Source: Actinomadura syzygii | Lineage (GTDB): Bacteria; Actinomycetota; Actinomycetes; Streptosporangiales; Streptosporangiaceae | Assembly: GCF_008085905.1 (NCBI RefSeq) | Contig: NZ_VSFF01000016.1 | Coordinates: 124,001-188,000, forward strand | DNA length: 64,000 bases | Direction of reading: 5' to 3' | Made by a program: the position numbers and the translations under genes | The notes under the pieces: model-generated | Told to the model about the DNA's origin: nothing | Database searches by the model: none | Seen by the model: the letters and a program-made list of their open reading frames with translations, nothing else | In this document: positions 16,764-24,814 of the stretch, piece after piece | Position numbering within the stretch: position 1 is the first letter of the stretch | How the letters are laid out: every line of letters starts with the position of its first letter

Positions 16764-17066
16764 TCAGCCTTCGTGGTCTTCGACGGCGGTGCTGAAGGTG
16801 CCATGCCCGTCAGCGGGCCATGTGGAGCAGTGCTCGTTCATGACCCGATGAAAAAGACGACCCCAGACGAGCCGCTCGTCCTCGACGGTTACCAGGAGGC
16901 AGAGCGCGCCACAAATTTTGCAGTCGAAGGTTGCACCTTCTCGCGCACGCTTGGATTTGGCGGCCAGGCTCTGCAGCCGAGCGATCTCCTCGGCCCAGAG
17001 CAGAGTGTGCTCCTCTGAGATCTCGAAGGCGTGGCCGCATTCGGTCGTGATGCGGATCAGTTCCAT
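16764..17066 (-). CDS. hypothetical protein with CxxC
   Basis: 100 aa, starts MELIRITTECGHAFEISEEH. A TECGH pair and FDCKICGALCLLVTVEDERL could form one zinc site. The gene overlaps the upstream stop by 10 nt. Third gene of an operon of unknown function. Confidence 0.65.
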   Translation of the reverse strand: MELIRITTECGHAFEISEEHTLLWAEEIARLQSLAAKSKRAREGATFDCKICGALCLLVTVEDERLVWGRLFHRVMNEHCSTWPADGHGTFSTAVEDHEG

Positions 17067-17503
17067 TGATGTGCATCCTCACGTGTCCACGTGGCGGCAA
17101 AGGGGGCATGAACCCGGATGACGGCGTCGGCTTCCCAGATCTGGGCGTGCCCGAACAGTTCCCGTGCGGTCAGCAAGGCCAGATCGTCGTAGGCGCGGCG
17201 CTGTTGGGGAACGTTGGCGTAGGTGTCGAGCGTGGCGCGGCCTTCCCGCCATCGCTGGGCGGTGGCCTCGATCGTCCACGACATCCACCACCGCACCAGC
17301 CCGTCACCGCGGTCGGGTTCGATCCCGGTCGGTTCGGCGTCACGTGGGACCAGGTCGGCGTGGTCTCGGTAGATCGGCAGGTCTTCGATCGCGGCGGACA
17401 GGTCCCAGCACAGGTGAAGCGCGCAGGTGGACGGATCACAGCCGTGCGCCTGCGCCCACAGCTCCGGGTTCAGCGTCCAGTGGGTCACCAGATGCACTTT
17501 CAC
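17057..17503 (-). CDS. hypothetical protein
   Basis: 148 aa. MKVHLVTHWTLNPELWAQAH, then three Cys in HGCDPSTCALHLCWDL; rich in Trp (9). Overlaps the upstream stop by 4 nt. No family recognised; similar Trp-rich small proteins occur on actinomycete plasmids. Confidence 0.65.
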   Translation of the reverse strand: MKVHLVTHWTLNPELWAQAHGCDPSTCALHLCWDLSAAIEDLPIYRDHADLVPRDAEPTGIEPDRGDGLVRWWMSWTIEATAQRWREGRATLDTYANVPQQRRAYDDLALLTARELFGHAQIWEADAVIRVHAPFAATWTREDAHQWN

Positions 17504-18390
17504 GGCGGCTCCGTCCCGCCGTCCTGGTCTCGCGTCTTGTCGTCCGGGTCAGTGTTCACGCGTTCTCTCCTCGGGGGAGGTGAGGGAGCGAGGTCGACGA
17601 CGGTGTCCAGCCATGCCGCAAGGAGCGTGTTCGGGGTCGTGGGCGGGGTGGTGGGCGTGTTCAGGTCGCAGGTCATCAGGGCGTCGGCGGACAGTTCTTG
17701 GCTGGCCTGTTCCCATCGGGCGTGCGGGTTCGGTGGGTCGGCCGGGCGGCTGTCGGTGTCGTAGCAGCCGCCGTCGAAGCGGCGGAAGTACACAAAGACG
17801 TCGGGTTCGCCCGCAACGGAGACTCGCGCCAGGATCTGCGCCCCGAAGGCGGTGTGAGCGCGAATGCAGGCACGTTGCGGATAGTGCCTCAGCGGTCGGT
17901 GTCGGGAGACCTCGATGGCGGTGAGGGTCGCGCCGGTCGCGCGGATGTGGAGCGGTCGGGCGATCCGGTCCACGGCCGGGTGCCCGAACGCCCCTCCGAT
18001 CTTGAAGGCACGGTCCAAGGCGTTCACGACGTCGCCCTGCGTGTAGTAGGGCTTGCCGCCGGTGAGGATCACTTCGGGGTCGCGGTGCGACTCACGGCGA
18101 GTGACCGTCCATCCACCGTCATGCCGACCGCTGGCGTAGTAGAACCGGCCGGGCAGCGGCTGATTGCTCAACGACGCGGCGCACTCCCTGTGATTGTCGA
18201 TCTTTCCGTACCGGGCGCCGTCCTTCATCGCCTGGTCCAACGCGGCGAGGATCGCCTCACGCAACTTCCGATTGCGGACGCCGCGCACGTCAGGCTGCCC
18301 GAGCATCGGGGCGGGTTCACCGTCCAGGTGGAGCATGATGGTGCCCGCGCGGGCATCAGCGACAAATTCGGCAGAGCGCACTTTTGTCAC
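17500..18390 (-). CDS. hypothetical protein
   Basis: 296 aa, first gene of the three-gene operon. N-terminus FVADARAGTIMLHLDGEPAP is beta-like; QGDVVNALDRAFKIGGAFG and ILARVSVAGEPDVFVYFRRF suggest an alpha/beta core; the last 70 residues are Thr/Pro-rich and disordered. Start ATG at 18390. Function unknown. Confidence 0.65.
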   Translation of the reverse strand: MTKVRSAEFVADARAGTIMLHLDGEPAPMLGQPDVRGVRNRKLREAILAALDQAMKDGARYGKIDNHRECAASLSNQPLPGRFYYASGRHDGGWTVTRRESHRDPEVILTGGKPYYTQGDVVNALDRAFKIGGAFGHPAVDRIARPLHIRATGATLTAIEVSRHRPLRHYPQRACIRAHTAFGAQILARVSVAGEPDVFVYFRRFDGGCYDTDSRPADPPNPHARWEQASQELSADALMTCDLNTPTTPPTTPNTLLAAWLDTVVDLAPSPPPRRERVNTDPDDKTRDQDGGTEPP

Positions 18391-18429
18391 AGGTGGTGTC
18401 CTTTACTGAGGTCGACGGCGAAGCCAAAG

Positions 18430-18669
18430 TCATACGGATTGCCGCATTCCGGGCGAGCAGAACGGCGAGAGCGCCTCTTGCATCGCATTGGAACCTTGCC
18501 GCGGCGGTCGCCTGGTTCCCGCCTGAGCTTGCTCATTCATGGCTGAATCAAGCCGGTCGTTGCTGAGCGGACGTGATGCGTCGCCCAGCGGTAGCTCAGG
18601 CGCAAACAGGGTGAGGATCAGGCAGATGACCGCAGCGGTCCGACCGAGGGCGGAGTCCTCGTTGGTCAC
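18430..18669 (-). CDS. possible small membrane protein
   Basis: Up to 79 aa. MTNEDSALGRTAAVICLILT, then LFAPELPLGD gives a single N-terminal membrane helix; the rest is polar. The tail has weaker coding character, so the end is uncertain. Confidence 0.4.
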   Translation of the reverse strand: MTNEDSALGRTAAVICLILTLFAPELPLGDASRPLSNDRLDSAMNEQAQAGTRRPPRQGSNAMQEALSPFCSPGMRQSV

Positions 18670-18726
18670 GGCAGACGTCTTTTCTCGGGTGCAAAATGAT
18701 CAGCGCGGACGCGGGTCTGGGAAGAA

Positions 18727-18773
18727 CGAATCCCCGGCGACAGAGCGCTGAAGGCTCCATCACCGGGGATTCG
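18727..18773. terminator. hairpin after ssb
   Basis: 11-bp stem CGAATCCCCGG / CCGGGGATTCG around a 25-nt loop, 30 nt after the ssb stop. Confidence 0.65.
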
Positions 18774-18802
18774 CCGTGGCCCCACTCGTTCAGTGCCGAT
18801 GT

Positions 18803-19321
18803 TCAGTGGTGCGCCTTCTCCGGCGATCGGTTGCCGAAGGGCAGCTGGTCATGCATGGCGGACTGCGCCGCGACCTGAGCGGGGACGGCTGTGGGAACCG
18901 GAACCGTCGCCTGGGCCTGCATCTGCCGGTTGGCCTGTTCGGCGTCGGCGACGCGCTGGGCCAGGCGTGCCTGGGTGACGCGCTTCGGCTCCAGGAGTTT
19001 GATGTTCTCGACGTTGACCTTGAGCTCGAAGACCTCCTCGCCGGCGCGGTTGGTGTAGTGGTCCATCCGCAGCGAGGTGTCGAGCGCGATGAGGTCACCG
19101 CGGTGGATCATCGCGAACGGGGTCTTGTCGACGTCGGTGTCCTTGCGCACGAAGGCCTCGACCGGGATGGCGTCCGCGGGGGTCTCACCCTGGGCGTTCT
19201 TGTAGTTGCGGTCGGCGTAGACCGTGAAGGCGACCTTCTTCGAACCGTCCTGGTTGCTGAAGATTTTGACGTCGCGGGCGAGGCGGCCGATGACGGTTCC
19301 GGTGTTGACGGGGTTCGACAT
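18803..19321 (-). CDS. ssb: single-stranded DNA-binding protein
   Basis: 172 aa. OB-fold start MSNPVNTGTVIGRLARDVKI, then KKVAFTVYADRNYKN, DAIPVEAFVRKDT, GDLIALDTSLRMDHYTNRAG and EEVFELKVNVENIKLLEP follow the SSB strand order. The C-terminal region is Gln/Ala/Pro-rich. HDQLPFGN near the end resembles the acidic PF tip that recruits partner proteins, but 11 more residues follow. Plasmid SSBs coat the transferred strand on entry. Three tandem hairpins lie upstream. Monocistronic. Confidence 0.9.
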   Translation of the reverse strand: MSNPVNTGTVIGRLARDVKIFSNQDGSKKVAFTVYADRNYKNAQGETPADAIPVEAFVRKDTDVDKTPFAMIHRGDLIALDTSLRMDHYTNRAGEEVFELKVNVENIKLLEPKRVTQARLAQRVADAEQANRQMQAQATVPVPTAVPAQVAAQSAMHDQLPFGNRSPEKAHH

Positions 19322-19367
19322 GGTGTTCTCCCTGTTCTGACGAACTGTCTGCCATGACCCGCCCCGA

Positions 19368-19480
19368 ATCGGCTCTGCCGATCAGGTGCCGTCATGACTC
19401 ACGTGTCCGTTCCCGCACCCGAATCAGCTCCGCTGATCTGGTGCTTCTTTCAATCCGGCTCCCGTATCAGCAGCGCTGAT
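19368..19480. repeat. three tandem hairpins upstream of ssb
   Basis: ATCGGC-TCT-GCCGAT (19368-19382), ATCAGC-TCC-GCTGAT (19423-19437) and ATCAGC-AGC-GCTGAT (19466-19480). The fourth pair changes from G:C to A:T with both sides altered, i.e. covariation. The nearest lies 46 nt before the ssb start. Confidence 0.65.
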
Positions 19481-19696
19481 CAGGGCCCGTCACCTCCCGT
19501 TCCCCGCGACACCGGCCGCCCTCGGCCTCGAGATGGTCGGCCGCAGCGACGGCACCGGCGCCGCACGCGTCGGCAGCGGTCTCAGAAGGCAGGACGAGGC
19601 GTGGTCCTCGAGATGATCTGTTGTTTCGACGTCGGGAAGAGCCCGGTACAGCACGCGGGCTTGTGTGGGTCAGGAGGGAGAAGAGGTTCCTTCGGC

Positions 19697-20833
19697 CTAC
19701 GGCGGCCGCTGCGAGTCGGGCACCTCGCTCATCCGCACGACGCGCACGGGCTCGGGGGTTCCGGCGGCCGCGAGCTCGGGCCCGGGCCCGGACTGTTCGG
19801 CTGATCCGTCGGCTGGGTGCTCGTCGGATATGGCGCCGACGAGCGCCTCCACGGCGGCGAGCGCGGCGAACCACGCGGCGGTTTCGCGGGCGATCCCGAC
19901 CACCCGGGCGTGATGTTCCAGCACCGACCGGCGCTTGGCGGCGGCCTGCTGCGGCAAGTCACCCTCTGCCAGAGTGTTCCCGCAGTACACCAAAACGTTC
20001 GGGCCGAGCCCCCACACCATCGCGTTCACCGCGAACGCGGCCGCTGCGATCGGGTCGATGTCGGTGCCGCACCAGACCATGTCGGCCGGGTCGCAGCCGA
20101 TCGACCGCAGGTACTGCGCGGCCGCTCGGAGCAGACCACCTGATCCCACGCACGGGTCGTAGTAGGAGGTTCCGGGCTTGGGCGGGTCGTCCTTGGCAGC
20201 CATGAAAATGCCCGCGACGTTCGCGGCGGCGGCGTCCTCGGCCGCCTGGTCGGCGGCGTCGCCGGACACTTTCACCGGGACGCCCCCGCGGGATCGGACA
20301 CGGTGCCGCCTGGCGCCGGGCGGGCGCGGCCCGCCGCCGAGCAGCACGTCCGCCATCGAGTCGGCGACCGGCGCAGGCGTGTGGAACTCGCCGAGGCCCT
20401 GCCGGGCGTCCTTGGCGCGCAGTTCCATGATGACCGGGCCGAGGACGTCCTCATCAGCGCGCTGCCCGGGATCGCGCCAGCCGGTGACGCGGAGCAGGCC
20501 GTGGCGCAGCGCCGCGCGGGCCACGGCGCGGGCCCCGATGATCTCCTGCTCGCCGTGGTCCTCGCGGAGCCAGTCGTGCAGCGGGCGGGCCTGCTCGACC
20601 AGGAACGGGTCGGCGATCCACTGCCGATCCCAGATGTCCTGCAGCAGTTCCAGCAGGCCGGGCCCGTCTAAAGCGGCAATCTGTGCGGCAAGGTCTGGGC
20701 CGTTCGGATCCGCCTGCCCGATCAACGTCAGCGCGGCAACGACTCCGACCGGGATGTCGATCCGGCCGGTGCCGTGCTGGCTGTACCAGGCGTGGGACAC
20801 GTTCTCGGCGATCTTCACCGGCAGACTGGTCAT
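19697..20833 (-). CDS. N6-methylase-fold protein, second copy, no motif IV
   Basis: 378 aa. LGEFHTPAPVADSMADVLLG and TSYYDPCVGSGGLLRAAAQY are the HsdM-type region and SAM motif I; MVWCGTDIDPIAAAAFAVNA is motif II-III; NVLVYCGNTLAEGD then passes to a Gln/Ala helix where NPPY/F should be. So SAM may bind but base transfer is doubtful. N-terminal ~140 residues are helical. Its architecture parallels the gene at 9381, with the pair flanking the element's maintenance genes. Upstream stretch 19481-19696 holds nothing else. Confidence 0.75.
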   Translation of the reverse strand: MTSLPVKIAENVSHAWYSQHGTGRIDIPVGVVAALTLIGQADPNGPDLAAQIAALDGPGLLELLQDIWDRQWIADPFLVEQARPLHDWLREDHGEQEIIGARAVARAALRHGLLRVTGWRDPGQRADEDVLGPVIMELRAKDARQGLGEFHTPAPVADSMADVLLGGGPRPPGARRHRVRSRGGVPVKVSGDAADQAAEDAAAANVAGIFMAAKDDPPKPGTSYYDPCVGSGGLLRAAAQYLRSIGCDPADMVWCGTDIDPIAAAAFAVNAMVWGLGPNVLVYCGNTLAEGDLPQQAAAKRRSVLEHHARVVGIARETAAWFAALAAVEALVGAISDEHPADGSAEQSGPGPELAAAGTPEPVRVVRMSEVPDSQRPP

Positions 20834-20986
20834 CGGGGTTCCTCCAGAGGGCGAGCGGGCACGCTCGCGCGCACCCGATGGCAGGCGCGGCCTGAACTGG
20901 CGTTGGTTTGGTCCGGCATTGGTCTGGATGGCGCTCAGCCCGCCCGACAGCTTGATCAGCGGCTGCGGCGCTCCTCCAGCGGCAAG

Positions 20987-21135
20987 TCACCGCTGGTTGC
21001 ACGCGTTGTGCGCGGCGAGTCGGTTGGTGGTCTCGGCGGACCAGTGATGCGCCTCGGCGTGGAAGCACAGCCGCTGGTCGTCGTGGCGGCCTCAGCGTTC
21101 GGCTTGCCGACCAGGACCACGGCCGGCCTCACCAT
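20987..21135 (-). pseudogene. small His/Cys protein relic, frameshifted
   Basis: ATG at 21135 opens VRPAVVLVGKPNAEA; the coding signal then moves frame to DDQRLCFHAEAHHWSAETTN and ends LAAHNACNQR at 20987. Together ~50 residues of one small protein with an indel near 21085. It precedes the methylase-fold gene in the same direction. Confidence 0.4.
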
Positions 21136-21282
21136 CGCCGCCGCGGATCACCTAGGCGCCCCCCTGCCCCCGGAAGCTGGGCATGGCGGGAGCCGCGTCT
21201 AGTCAGGCGGCGGCTGGGCGACGTGGTGCGCGGGCGGTTGCATGCCGCGACGACACCGTTGCACTTCGGCGGCCAGGGGGAT

Positions 21283-21609
21283 CTATTGGATCCCCCACTC
21301 GGTGGCGATGGCCGCGTCGTCGGGGCCATCGGGGCCGTCGGGGCCGTCGGGCCGTGAAGGATGGTCCCGTTCTGGTTCTCTCAGGTTGCCGGTTCGAGCC
21401 TGCTCGATGCAGCCGAGCACGAGCTCGGGTGATCGGGCAGCTTCAGCCGCCGCTCCGGCAGCGCCGACGGCGGTACACCTGCGATCCACTGTTGCTGGCT
21501 TAGCCACCGCATCGTGAACAAGCTCATGGACGCATCCGGCGGCGATCTTGACTACCGTGATGGCAGTGCACGCCGCGCCAGTCGTCGTAGTCGCAGGTGA
21601 CACAGACAT
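21283..21609 (-). CDS. hypothetical protein with PDG repeats
   Basis: 108 aa. KIAAGCVHELVHDAVAKP and EAARSPELVLGCIEQARTGN are helical; the tail has PDG repeated three times (a GACGGCCCC tandem at about 21329-21356). The first 20 codons overlap another frame with the motif IDVCVTCDYDDWRGVHC, which looks at least as coding, so an indel near 21550 is possible. Confidence 0.45.
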   Translation of the reverse strand: MSVSPATTTTGAACTAITVVKIAAGCVHELVHDAVAKPATVDRRCTAVGAAGAAAEAARSPELVLGCIEQARTGNLREPERDHPSRPDGPDGPDGPDDAAIATEWGIQ

Positions 21610-21618
21610 CGATGGCGG

Positions 21619-22206
21619 TTACGACTCGCCCATTTCGGCCAGGTGGGCGCAGTAGGTGTCGGTGATGTCACCAACGGCCCGCCCTGGCAGGGGCGTTCCG
21701 CATGAGCACGCCATGGTCCGGTCGACCCCGACCGCTGTCCACGCGGGGACATGGGCGTGGTCGTTCCACACGTCGACGTGATCTGGGCACATGCGCAGGT
21801 CAAGCATGGTGCCCCGCATCCATCCGGACGGCGCACCGGGCTCGCCGGACATCACGGCGACAGCGTCCATCAGGGCCGGGCAACTCGGCCAGTCGCAGCA
21901 CCGGTGGACGCTCCCCCCGTACGCCGCGGCAACTGCGCCCAGGTCGGTGGGCTCGTAGGGGATCCGCAGCCGCCAGGACAGGCCCGCGCGGGTCGGGACG
22001 ACCTCCTCTTGGCCACATGTGCGGCGGACGTGGACGTTTTGCGGTCCCCCGGCGCGTGGGGGCGTCGTCCACTGCAACCACGGCCACACGGGCGCCGATC
22101 CGCGTTCGCGGAGCGTGGCCCAGCGGGTGAGGACGGTGACAGGTTCGGGTGGGATCTTCGGCCCGGCGCGTTTGTCGCCGGGGTCAAGGTAGACACGGCC
22201 TCGCAT
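21619..22206 (-). CDS. hypothetical protein
   Basis: 195 aa. Starts MRGRVYLDPGDKRAGPKIPP; CCDWPSCPALMDAVAVMSGE, the MCPDHVDVWNDHAHVPAW stretch and TMACSCGTPLP supply several Cys/His that could bind zinc. Intact and GC3-rich. Function not recognised. Confidence 0.65.
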   Translation of the reverse strand: MRGRVYLDPGDKRAGPKIPPEPVTVLTRWATLRERGSAPVWPWLQWTTPPRAGGPQNVHVRRTCGQEEVVPTRAGLSWRLRIPYEPTDLGAVAAAYGGSVHRCCDWPSCPALMDAVAVMSGEPGAPSGWMRGTMLDLRMCPDHVDVWNDHAHVPAWTAVGVDRTMACSCGTPLPGRAVGDITDTYCAHLAEMGES

Positions 22207-22257
22207 GGGCCTCCTTGGTGGTCGGTGGGCTCAGAGTCGAAGCTGGGCACGGATCTC

Positions 22258-22445
22258 CTACTCGATTAAGGCGATGTCACCGGCCGCATCGTGACCGGCG
22301 CAGGCCGACTGCTTGAGCGCGGCGCAGAAGATGATGAGGTTCTAGGTATCGGGCTTGCTCGATCCGTCGGTTGACTTCGGCCTGCTCGTCGTCGGCGGCG
22401 GCGAGCCGATGGAGGCCGTGTCGGTCTCGGGCATGGCGGTGGATT
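22258..22445 (-). pseudogene. small gene relic, frameshifted
   Basis: LHRLAAADDEQAEVNRRIEQ in one frame continues as IIFCAALKQSACAGHDAAG..IALIE in another, stopping at 22258. Good third-position GC in both parts implies one gene of ~60 aa with an indel near 22345. The rest of 22207-22608 holds nothing recognised. Confidence 0.4.
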
Positions 22446-22608
22446 TCCCTGCGCGGGAAGGGCTCGGGTAAGGGGTGCCGCGCAGAAGGGCTGGCCGAGG
22501 GGTCTCCTCGGAGCTGGCAAAGACTGGGTGGGGCACTACCGTGTGCGGGCACCGTCGCCGCCGAGCACGGCGACCTCGTAGGCGTGAACCTCGTGGCCGC
22601 GCTCGCCG

Positions 22609-22902
22609 TTATGCGAACCTGCGGTGACGAGCGCTCGCATCGGGCGGTGCACTTCGCACCGCCCTGGCGGTGAGCGCTCGATGCTCCAGTGACCTCCCCC
22701 GGATTCGAACCGGGACCCTGCCGTGATGACTGGAGTTGAGCCACAGCCGCTCTGCCCTTTGAGCCCTAGGGGGTCGAGATCCGACGAGGATCTCCAGGAC
22801 GCACCAGCGGGAATCATCCGGATACCAGGGATCGAAGCTGTCCCGTCGGATCTTCTGCCGGTAGGCCACATGGCGTGACGCGGCGATGAACCGCGGTCGC
22901 AT
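22609..22902 (-). CDS. hypothetical protein overlapping a tRNA-like sequence
   Basis: 97 aa from the ATG at 22902. The first ~45 residues (MRPRFIAASRHVAYRQKIRR, then DSFDPWYPDDSRWCVLEILV) have good coding character; beyond that the frame runs through the tRNA-like sequence and becomes Arg-rich. The true gene may be interrupted there. A family hairpin lies 54 nt upstream of the start. Confidence 0.45.
   Translation of the reverse strand: MRPRFIAASRHVAYRQKIRRDSFDPWYPDDSRWCVLEILVGSRPPRAQRAERLWLNSSHHGRVPVRIRGRSLEHRALTARAVRSAPPDASARHRRFA
22690..22775 (-). tRNA. tRNA-like sequence, probably degenerate
   Basis: The T arm GGTTCGAATCC with its CCCGG/CCGGG stem is canonical. The D arm GCTCAAAGGGCAGAGC is typical, and the acceptor GACCCCC / GGAGGTC pairs with one mismatch. 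But two extra G precede the D stem and the anticodon region does not fold into a 5-bp stem and 7-nt loop (best: GCTGTG/CACGGC with a 16-nt loop). 86 nt in all. It could be a pseudo-tRNA, an att-site copy of a tRNA 3' end, or a tRNA affected by sequence indels. A CTCAACT loop would give CAA (Leu), weakly. Confidence 0.4.
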
Positions 22903-22956
22903 ACGGAGTCGAACCACCCCGGACAGAAGAACGGAAACCCTGCGATGAAAAGCCCG

Positions 22957-22973
22957 GATCAGCTCTGCTGATC
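22957..22973. promoter_or_regulatory. GATCAGC-TCT-GCTGATC hairpin
   Basis: 7-bp perfect stem, 54 nt upstream of the ATG at 22902 and overlapping the stop of the relic at 22959. Same family as the ssb and PcfJ hairpins. Confidence 0.6.
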
Positions 22974-23133
22974 GGTGTCCAGAACTGCCTGGCCCGTTCT
23001 GCCGCACGCGTAAGGGCGCGCAGGCTCCGGCACGTTGACGAGATCGGTCTTCGTCGACGGCCGGGCCGACGACGATGCCGCCCTTGCTCCAGGTGGCACC
23101 GCGCTTGTCGGTGAACGCCATGGTCGGGGCCAT
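22959..23133 (-). pseudogene. small gene with frameshift
   Basis: AFTDKRGATWSKGGIVVGPA then VDED, after which the coding signal switches frame to TDLVNVPEPARPYACGRTGQ and AVLDTDQQS, ending at 22959. A ~55-aa protein with one indel near 23045. Function unknown. Confidence 0.45.
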
Positions 23134-23166
23134 ACCGTCCCCTTGGTCGAAGGAAATGAATGTCGA

Positions 23167-23442
23167 TCACTGGAGGCGCCGGACGGAGTCGGGCCTCGTC
23201 ATACCGGCGATCGCCCCCGGGATCGCCTCGAACGTTTCGACCGTGTGCCCGCAGGTGAGGACGCACACGGTGCGTTCCAGCCACGGGGCGAACCGATCAG
23301 CCGCGGTCGTCGAACTGACCACGGTTTGAGGCATGCCGGGCTCGGCGGCGGGATCGTCGTCGACGGCGCAGTGATCGCACCACTCCTGCTCGACGACAAG
23401 GAGGCCGGTATCGGTCTTCGTAGGGGAAATGTCGATGGCCAT
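23167..23442 (-). CDS. Cys/His hypothetical protein
   Basis: 91 aa, GAGGAA before the ATG. EWCDHCAVDD and VCVLTCGHTVETFEAIPG provide CxxC and CGH elements of a probable zinc site. No gene is seen between it and the integrase (23443-23767). Confidence 0.65.
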   Translation of the reverse strand: MAIDISPTKTDTGLLVVEQEWCDHCAVDDDPAAEPGMPQTVVSSTTAADRFAPWLERTVCVLTCGHTVETFEAIPGAIAGMTRPDSVRRLQ

Positions 23443-23767
23443 GGTGGTTCCTCAGGGTGTGCGGGTGGGCACAGGACGGCCCGCCTCTCGGAGTGCGCGA
23501 GGGGGGCGTGAAGGGCGGACGGGATCAGCGATGGACCGCGGTCGCGCCCAGCTCGGGTAGATCACCTCGCGGGCGGTCGTCGCGGGGAGTTGTCCGGTGG
23601 TGGCGACGGCGTCGGCGTAACGCTTGAGTACGCAGCCGTGGCAGGGCTTCGGCGCGCAGCAGCAGGCCGGCCGCTACTTGTCGCGGAGAGCATTGATCTG
23701 CGTGAACAGGAGCGCCCAGGATCGGGAGGGCGCTTCGCGTGTGGAACCGGCGGCCGTGCGTGCTGGT

Positions 23768-24810
23768 TTAGAGCCCGATCCCGATGGTGGCGTTCTCGAC
23801 CAGCTCGTCCACGATCCGGATGTAGCCGAGGAGCGCGGAGCTGTTGCGGGTCCAGCCGCCTTGGTCGGCGATCACCTCGATCGGCTTCGGCTTTTCGGCG
23901 CTGCGGGCGGTGGTCACCAGCGCGACGCGGAGGCTGTGCCCTTTCAGGCCGTAGACGCCTGCGCGGTCCCCGCACGCTGTGACGCGCTCCCCGCACCCCC
24001 GGTCACCCAAGCCACCGCCGAGGTTCCCTCCCTTGTCGACCTGGAGGAACGCGGGCCCGCCCGGGTCCAGGCGCGCGATGGCCGCCCAGTCCCGCCACGC
24101 CTGAACCGGGTCGGTGAGCGGATTTCTTCCGGCCGACACCACGACGGACCGGCCGCCGCGCTTGCCGAACAGGGTGGTGACGCGCAGCCCGTCCCCCAGG
24201 TCCTCGACGTTGCGGGAGCGGAGCCCGGCCAACTCGCCACGGCGAGCGGCGATGCCGACGCCGATCAGCAGCAGCGCCCGGTCCCGCCGCCCACCCGTGT
24301 CGTCAGGGCATGCGGCGATGATCCGCCGGAGCTGCTCCAGGGTGATGGTCGGGGCCTTCCCGCGGCCGCGCGGCGGGAGTCCCTGCTCGGCCTCGCGCGG
24401 ACCTCCGCGGCCAGGACGGCGCGGGCGTGTCGGGTGGCGGCCCGGTCGATCTGCACGCCTCGCTCGGTGTGGCCGTGGGAGATCCCAGAGAAGCTCCGCT
24501 CGATGGTGGCGGGCGCGTGCCCGGCCAGCCACCGGAACCGGACGAACGCGGTCAGCGACCCGCGGCTGGCCGGGACTTCGGGGATGCCGACCGCGGCGCA
24601 GAACTCCGACCACACCGCCCAGTCCGCCGCGTAGGCGCGGGCGGTGTTGGCGTTGCGTTTCTGCTGGAGGTAGCCGTCGGCGCCGACGTCGAGTTCGGCG
24701 AGCCGGGCGAGCTGCTCGGGGGTCGGCCGCGCGCCGGGCCCAGTGCGCGCGGCCAGGTCCTGGAGCTCGACTGCGCGCTGCGCGGCCTCGGGTGCGATCT
24801 CCAACGTCAT
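23768..24810 (-). pseudogene. tyrosine recombinase (integrase), frameshifted
   Basis: N-terminal core-binding domain (NTARAYAADWAVWSEFCAAV, then TIERSFSGISHGHTERG) starts at 24810. At about 24395-24405 the frame changes and the catalytic domain follows: RRIIAACPDDTGGRRDRALL, Arg I in GIAARRGELAGL, the KRGGRSVVVSAG hairpin, H-x-x-R in KGHSLRVALVT, and GGWTRNSSALLGYIR with the nucleophile Tyr. All catalytic residues remain, so a single indel (or a sequence error) separates it from function. Such phage-type integrases serve AICE or plasmid integration, or dimer resolution. Confidence 0.78.
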
Positions 24811-24814
24811 GGGG

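Noticed and set aside
14715..17018. 582-aa plus frame opposite the PcfJ-like gene
   Set aside because: Shadow; ends in an unrelated gene's complement and lacks a ribosome site.
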